A model generated the notes under the pieces. The model was not told where the DNA came from. It did no database searches and saw nothing but the letters and a program-made list of their open reading frames with translations. From BD1-7 clade bacterium (lineage in GTDB: Bacteria > Pseudomonadota > Gammaproteobacteria > Pseudomonadales > DT-91): a DNA stretch of 64,000 bases. The translations under genes and the position numbers were made by a program. Where the stretch lies: NCBI GenBank assembly GCA_902705865.1, contig CACSIO010000012.1:248001-312000 (forward strand), read 5' to 3'. This document shows positions 60,835 through 64,000 of the stretch, in pieces (position 1 is the stretch's first letter; every line of letters starts with the position of its first letter).

Positions 60835-62757
60835 ATGGCCCTTATTCGACTCGATGAAGCTCAGTTGGCTTATGGCGACTTGGCATTATTGGATCATGCC
60901 AGCTTTGCCATTGAGGAGGGCGACAAGATTGCCGTCATTGGGCGCAATGGTGCCGGTAAATCCAGCTTGATGCGTGTTCTGTCGGGTACAGAGAAACTCG
61001 ACGGCGGTGTTTTGAACGTCGATAGCAGTGTTTCAGTGAACTACTTAGCCCAGGAACTCCCGCCCGCTGACGAAACAACTGTGTTTGATTACCTCACAGA
61101 CGGCTTGGCCGCATTGGGTGGCCTTCTCAAACGATTTGAGCACCTGATACATAGCGAACTTGATGATGCTGATTTAAAAGAACTTGAGCGGGTACAAAGC
61201 GCGATAGACCATGAAAACGGCTGGGATTTTCAGAGCCGAATTCACACCGCGTTAGAAGAGCTGGGGTTAGATGCCGAAACCACCATGGGTAGTTTGTCGG
61301 GTGGGTGGCGCAAACGTCTGTCGATTGTTCAGGCGCTGATTTCAGATCCGGATGTGCTGTTGTTGGATGAGCCAACTAACCATTTGGATATCCCCGCCAT
61401 CAGCTGGCTACAGCAGTTATTACAGCGCACACGCAGTGCCATCGTGCTGATTAGCCATGATCGTCGTTTTTTAAATGAAATTGCTAGCCGTATTTTGTGG
61501 TTGGATCGCGGACGCATTATTAACTTTCCGGGCGATTACGAAGCTTTCTTGACGGGGCGAGAGGAGTTTCTTGCCAACGAAGAACGCCAAAACGCACTCT
61601 TTGACAAGCGTCTCGCCGAAGAAGAAAAGTGGATTCGCCAAGGCATTAAAGCGCGTCGAACCCGCAATGAGGGTCGTGTGAGAGCACTAAAATCAATGCG
61701 AAACGAACGTAAAGCGCGTGTTGATGTGAAGGGCAATGTGTCGATGCAGATCGACGATACCCAAAAATCCGGCAAACTGATTGCTGAACTCGAAGGTGTT
61801 AGTTACGCCTACAAAGACACGCCGATTCTTAGAGACGTCAATCTGTTGATTCAGCGTGGTGACCGCATTGGTGTTATCGGCCGTAATGGCGCCGGTAAGA
61901 GTACGTTAATCAAGCTTATTCTGGGTGAGCTTGAGCCCGACAAAGGCACCATTCGATTGGGTACCAAACAACAGGTCGCCTATTTTGACCAGAGCCGTGC
62001 GCAACTGGATGACAATCAAACGGTTGCAGACAGTTTATCCGAAGGCCGAGAATCGATAGAGATTAATGGCCAGCAGAAGCATGTTATTAGCTATCTTGGG
62101 GATTTTCTCTTTACCCCGGCGCGAGTACGTTCTCCCATTTCGACATTGTCTGGTGGCGAAAAAAACCGATTGTTGCTGGCTCGGCTGTTTTCTAAGCAAG
62201 CTAACATTTTGGTGCTGGACGAACCGACCAATGATCTGGATATTGAAACGCTGGAACTTCTTGAAGAATTAATTGACGGATTCAAAGGGACCGTGATTGT
62301 TATCTCGCATGACCGAGAGTTTGTTGACCAAATCGTTACCAGTACAATATTTATTGGCGATAACGGTCGTGTTTATGATTACGTGGGTGGTTTTGACGAT
62401 CTTATTCGCCAACATGGCATGTTGTGGAGTGATAAGGCGTCGTTCAGCAAGCGTGATACGGATGTTGACGTTGAGGATGTATCTTCTGCAGCTGAAAAAA
62501 CAGAAACTAACGATCAACCGACATCGAAACCTGTTAAGTTGAGTTATAAGGTTCAACGTGAGTTGGATCAGTTGCCGAAACAGATCGAAGACGCTGAAAA
62601 CGCCATAGCTGTATTGGAGCAGAAAATGGCCGATCCTGCGTTTTTCCAGCAACCGCATGATGATGTTCAGAAAGCGACCGGTGAGCTGACAGATTTACAA
62701 TCGCGGCTTGAAGGTTACTACGAACGTTGGGAAGAAATTGAAACCATGCAGAGTTAA
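60835..62757 (+). CDS. uup: ABC-F family ATPase Uup
   Basis: ABC-F proteins have two ATPase domains and no membrane part; Uup binds DNA and influences ribosome-associated and recombination processes, lowering precise excision of transposons. The 640-aa protein has Walker A twice (GRNGAGKSS, GRNGAGKST), signature LSGGWRKRL and LSGGEKNRL, and Walker B LLLDEPTNHLD and LVLDEPTNDLD. The linker region (about 210-310) is basic. The C-terminal extension (after 530) has a coiled coil (KVQRELDQLPKQIEDAENAI), characteristic of Uup over the other E. coli ABC-F members. It is a single gene. Confidence 0.94.
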   Translation: MALIRLDEAQLAYGDLALLDHASFAIEEGDKIAVIGRNGAGKSSLMRVLSGTEKLDGGVLNVDSSVSVNYLAQELPPADETTVFDYLTDGLAALGGLLKRFEHLIHSELDDADLKELERVQSAIDHENGWDFQSRIHTALEELGLDAETTMGSLSGGWRKRLSIVQALISDPDVLLLDEPTNHLDIPAISWLQQLLQRTRSAIVLISHDRRFLNEIASRILWLDRGRIINFPGDYEAFLTGREEFLANEERQNALFDKRLAEEEKWIRQGIKARRTRNEGRVRALKSMRNERKARVDVKGNVSMQIDDTQKSGKLIAELEGVSYAYKDTPILRDVNLLIQRGDRIGVIGRNGAGKSTLIKLILGELEPDKGTIRLGTKQQVAYFDQSRAQLDDNQTVADSLSEGRESIEINGQQKHVISYLGDFLFTPARVRSPISTLSGGEKNRLLLARLFSKQANILVLDEPTNDLDIETLELLEELIDGFKGTVIVISHDREFVDQIVTSTIFIGDNGRVYDYVGGFDDLIRQHGMLWSDKASFSKRDTDVDVEDVSSAAEKTETNDQPTSKPVKLSYKVQRELDQLPKQIEDAENAIAVLEQKMADPAFFQQPHDDVQKATGELTDLQSRLEGYYERWEEIETMQS

Positions 62758-62844
62758 AAAATACTGCTATATATGTCTATGATTTAAAAGGGATTTTTAA
62801 GTGGTGAATTGATCACCAAAAAATAGTGCCGGAAAAATAAGTGC

Positions 62845-62873
62845 TTGACCTTAAATAGTCAACGCTCTATAAG
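62845..62873 (+). promoter_or_regulatory. Sigma70 promoter of topA
   Basis: TTGACC, a 17-base spacer and TATAAG lie 46 bases before the topA ATG. It is a good match to the sigma70 consensus; topA promoters are often supercoiling-sensitive, but that cannot be read from this sequence. Confidence 0.8.
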
Positions 62874-62918
62874 TTTCGCAAAATCACTTATCAACGTACC
62901 GAGCGTATTAATAGGTCT

Positions 62919-64000
62919 ATGGGAAAGTCACTCGTTATTGTCGAATCGCCAGCCAAAGCCAAGACCATCAATAAATATCTTGGCTCGGACTACATTGTGA
63001 AATCCAGTGTGGGGCACATTCGCGACCTGCCTACCAGTGGAGCTGCGAAAGCGCCAGTGGACCCGAAAGCCCGTGCAGCCGAGGCGGCGAAGACACGTAA
63101 AATGTCGCCTGAGAAAAAGGTTCTGCACAAAAAGGCTAAGGCGGAAGCTCAGTTGGTTAAGCGTATGGGGATTGATCCTGCCAATGGTTGGAAACCTCAA
63201 TATGAGATCCTGCCCGGCAAGGAAAAGGTCGTTAGTGAACTTAAGCGATTGGCTAAAGATGCCGACGTTATCTATCTCGCGACGGATTTGGATAGAGAAG
63301 GAGAGGCCATCGCCTGGCATTTGCGTGAAGCAATTGGCGGTGATGAAACGCGCTACCGTCGAGTCGTGTTTAACGAAATCACCAAGTCAGCCATTGCTCA
63401 GGCATTTGAAAACCCGGGTCATTTGGATATTCCTCGTGTAAATGCTCAACAGGCACGACGTTTCCTCGACCGCGTTGTTGGTTTTATGGTTTCGCCGCTG
63501 TTGTGGGCCAAGGTAGCTCGCGGTCTTTCGGCTGGTCGTGTGCAATCTGTCGCGGTTCGCTTGGTGGTTGAACGTGAGCGCGAGATACGTGCTTTCGTTC
63601 CGGAAGAGTTCTGGGATTTGCACGCAGATTGCGAAACACCCGAGAAGGCTGCTGTTCGGCTGGAAGTCAAAAAAGAAGCGGGTAATGCATACAAACCTGT
63701 CAACAAAGCACAGGTTGACGCAGCCTTAGCAAAACTCCAAGACGCGCAGTACAAAGTTGTGTCTCGTGAAGACAAACCAACGAGCTCTAAGCCTAACGCG
63801 CCTTACATTACGTCGACCTTGCAGCAAGCCGCGAGCACGCGTCTAGGCTTCTCTGTGAAGAAGACCATGATGATGGCTCAGCGACTCTATGAAGCCGGCT
63901 ATATCACTTACATGCGTACCGACTCCACTAACTTGAGTGCAGAGGCGGTTGCAAACTGCCGTGATTATATTCAAAGCAATTTTGGCGACAAATACCTGCC
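62919..64000 (+). CDS. topA: DNA topoisomerase I TopA, 3' end outside window
   Basis: Relaxes negatively supercoiled DNA by a transient 5'-phosphotyrosine link. Only the first 360 residues lie inside the window. The TOPRIM domain starts [20 protein letters not shown], with the metal Asp set at [15 protein letters not shown] (121-135). The active-site tyrosine is Tyr331 in [12 protein letters not shown] 50-residue Lys/Ala-rich insert (about 42-90) lies in the TOPRIM domain, as in E. coli TopA but longer. The frame is open to the end of the window, so the zinc fingers and the rest must follow beyond it. Confidence 0.97.
   Translation, partial: MGKSLVIVESPAKAKTINKYLGSDYIVKSSVGHIRDLPTSGAAKAPVDPKARAAEAAKTRKMSPEKKVLHKKAKAEAQLVKRMGIDPANGWKPQYEILPGKEKVVSELKRLAKDADVIYLATDLDREGEAIAWHLREAIGGDETRYRRVVFNEITKSAIAQAFENPGHLDIPRVNAQQARRFLDRVVGFMVSPLLWAKVARGLSAGRVQSVAVRLVVEREREIRAFVPEEFWDLHADCETPEKAAVRLEVKKEAGNAYKPVNKAQVDAALAKLQDAQYKVVSREDKPTSSKPNAPYITSTLQQAASTRLGFSVKKTMMMAQRLYEAGYITYMRTDSTNLSAEAVANCRDYIQSNFGDKYL

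Overview
The window looks like chromosomal DNA of a free-living, probably marine gammaproteobacterium. The evidence is a set of typical gammaproteobacterial housekeeping genes (recC-recB-recD, alaA, yadG-yadH-queF, purT, trmO, slt, uup, topA), E. coli-like tRNAs and sigma70-type promoters. A steroid-type acyl-CoA degradation operon and a DUF1329 protein point towards groups such as the Cellvibrionales/Spongiibacteraceae; that placement is inference. I see no rRNA, CRISPR array, transposase, integrase or prophage.

Layout. 0-2.2 kb: the end of a MoxR AAA+ gene overlapping a DUF58 gene. 2.5-7.2 kb: one operon of two acyl-CoA dehydrogenases, a short-chain dehydrogenase resembling IpdF and a thiolase, closed by a strong terminator shared with a convergent PEBP gene. 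8-14 kb: an accessory stretch with a leishmanolysin-like lipoprotein, a 39-aa acidic peptide gene followed by a hairpin terminator, an M29-like metalloprotein, a GNAT, a trypsin-like protease and a protein with the Cys/His spacing of CheD deamidases; it ends at the 3' side of tRNA-Leu(CAG). 14.5-20.2 kb: a TPR lipoprotein and DUF3857/transglutaminase gene pair, then a LuxR-type regulator fused to a hydrolase-like domain without its nucleophile. 20.4-27 kb: yedI, two identical tRNA-Glu genes (one paired with tRNA-Gly), DUF3817, trmO, purT, alaA and msrB. 27-32.3 kb: an outer-membrane barrel, a 45-aa lipoprotein, yadGH-queF and DUF1329.

32.7-39.5 kb: an aminotransferase, a HAMP-linked adenylate cyclase, a lipoprotein, cinA, a double receiver protein and a small protein. 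39.9-48.7 kb: recC, recB and recD in overlapping order, the double-strand-break repair enzyme. 48.7-58.5 kb: Blc lipocalin, aldehyde dehydrogenase, an exported amidohydrolase, a degenerate GGDEF protein, an MMPL/RND transporter, a flavodoxin-like protein, a glutaredoxin-like protein and a MOSC protein. 58.5-64 kb: slt, uup and the first third or so of topA, cut by the window end.

The parts most worth following are the 9.8-11.7 kb peptide/M29-like/GNAT group (a possible RiPP-like system), the CheD-like protein at 13.4 kb, the LuxR/pseudo-hydrolase fusion at 18.5 kb and the putative steroid C/D-ring operon. Family assignments were made by reading motifs and from memory; no database search was run.
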